A DNA stretch of 14,779 nucleotides from CAZYVA01 sp964650695 (GTDB lineage Bacteria > Bacillota > Clostridia > Lachnospirales > Lachnospiraceae), in contig CAZYVA010000051.1 in assembly GCA_964650695.1 (NCBI GenBank), positions 1 to 14,779 on the forward strand, written 5' to 3'. Below the pieces are notes generated by a model. The model saw only the letters and a program-made list of their open reading frames with translations. It did not search any database and had not been told where the DNA came from. Position numbers and translations under genes: made by a program. Shown here one piece after another: positions 14,514-14,779 of this stretch. The stretch's first letter is position 1, and every line of letters begins with the position of its first letter.

Positions 14514-14779
14514 TCAGACATGGATTTTTTCAATCTTTACAGCGGTATACTGCTGCCTATGCCCATTTTTTTTGTGGTATCCGGTTTTCCTTTTATACTT
14601 GTAGACAATCACCTTTTTCGCTTTCCCATTTTCCAAAACGGTCGCTTCTACGCTTGCGCCCTCAACGGTCGGGTTCCCAACCTTCAGCCCGTCGTCGCTG
14701 ACCGCAAGCACTTGTTCAAAGGTATAGGGCTCTCCCGGTTCGACTCCGAGCTTCTCCACCTTAATGATATCGCCCTCGG
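14514..14779 (-). CDS. rplU: 50S ribosomal protein L21, 5' end outside window
   Basis: Large-subunit protein that binds 23S rRNA. The frame is open to the right edge: the visible part begins EGDIIKVEKLGVEPGE, matching the region after the usual N-terminal 15 or so residues of L21. Conserved C-terminal segments are present: VGNPTVEGASVEATVLENGK and YKYKRKTGYHKKNGHRQQYTAVKI. The codon at 14757-14759 is GTG and internal (Val), not a start. It is the first visible gene of the cluster; any promoter or L21 leader lies beyond the window. Confidence 0.95.
   Translation of the reverse strand, partial: EGDIIKVEKLGVEPGEPYTFEQVLAVSDDGLKVGNPTVEGASVEATVLENGKAKKVIVYKYKRKTGYHKKNGHRQQYTAVKIEKIHV

Overview
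The window looks like a chromosomal segment of a Clostridia-type Firmicute, most likely in or near the Lachnospiraceae. Three things point there. Ribosomal protein L27 carries the short N-terminal extension removed by the Prp protease, and prp lies next to it. Methionine synthase is split into a MetH lacking a reactivation domain and a separate reactivation protein. The overall content (Rex, YqeK, NadD, Obg, an ABC-F ATPase) also fits. No rRNA, tRNA, CRISPR array, transposase or integrase was seen.

Layout, left to right. (1) 1-608, plus strand: the 3' part of an AbiEii/AbiGii-type nucleotidyltransferase toxin gene. Its body is AT-rich and its C-terminal tail is unusual, a mark of accessory DNA. 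(2) 678-2135, plus: a single xylulokinase gene with its own likely promoter and terminator. (3) 2206-5380, minus: methionine synthase (metH) preceded by a gene for the separate reactivation domain, probably one transcript. (4) 5568-7070, minus: a bifunctional NAD(P)HX epimerase/dehydratase. (5) 7197-7841, minus: the redox repressor Rex, using a TTG start behind a consensus promoter and ending at a strong hairpin terminator. (6) 8027-9949, plus: an ABC-F ATPase divergent from rex, with a 38-bp near-perfect palindrome inside its coding sequence. (7) 9946-14779, minus: the ribosome-assembly/NAD cluster, transcribed right to left as rplU, prp, rpmA, obgE, yhbY, nadD, yqeK and then an Fe-S-type flavoprotein gene. 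The flavoprotein gene's stop codon overlaps that of the ABC-F gene.

How the genes fit together. rplU, prp and rpmA make ribosomal proteins L21 and L27 and the protease that trims L27. Obg and YhbY act in large-subunit assembly. NadD makes NAD, Nnr repairs hydrated NAD(P)H and Rex senses the NADH/NAD+ ratio, so several genes concern nicotinamide cofactors. MetH and its reactivation partner make methionine from homocysteine with methylcobalamin. Start/stop overlaps (nadD-yqeK, prp-rpmA) and short gaps support operon structure. A long hairpin between rpmA and obgE divides the cluster.

Most of the window is ordinary core chromosome, and I do not see a clearly new multi-gene system. The items most worth a second look are the palindrome in the ABC-F linker, the cysteine-rich tail of the separate MetH reactivation protein, the mosaic AbiEii C-terminus, and the Isf-like flavoprotein with a charged repeat tail at the end of the ribosome cluster.
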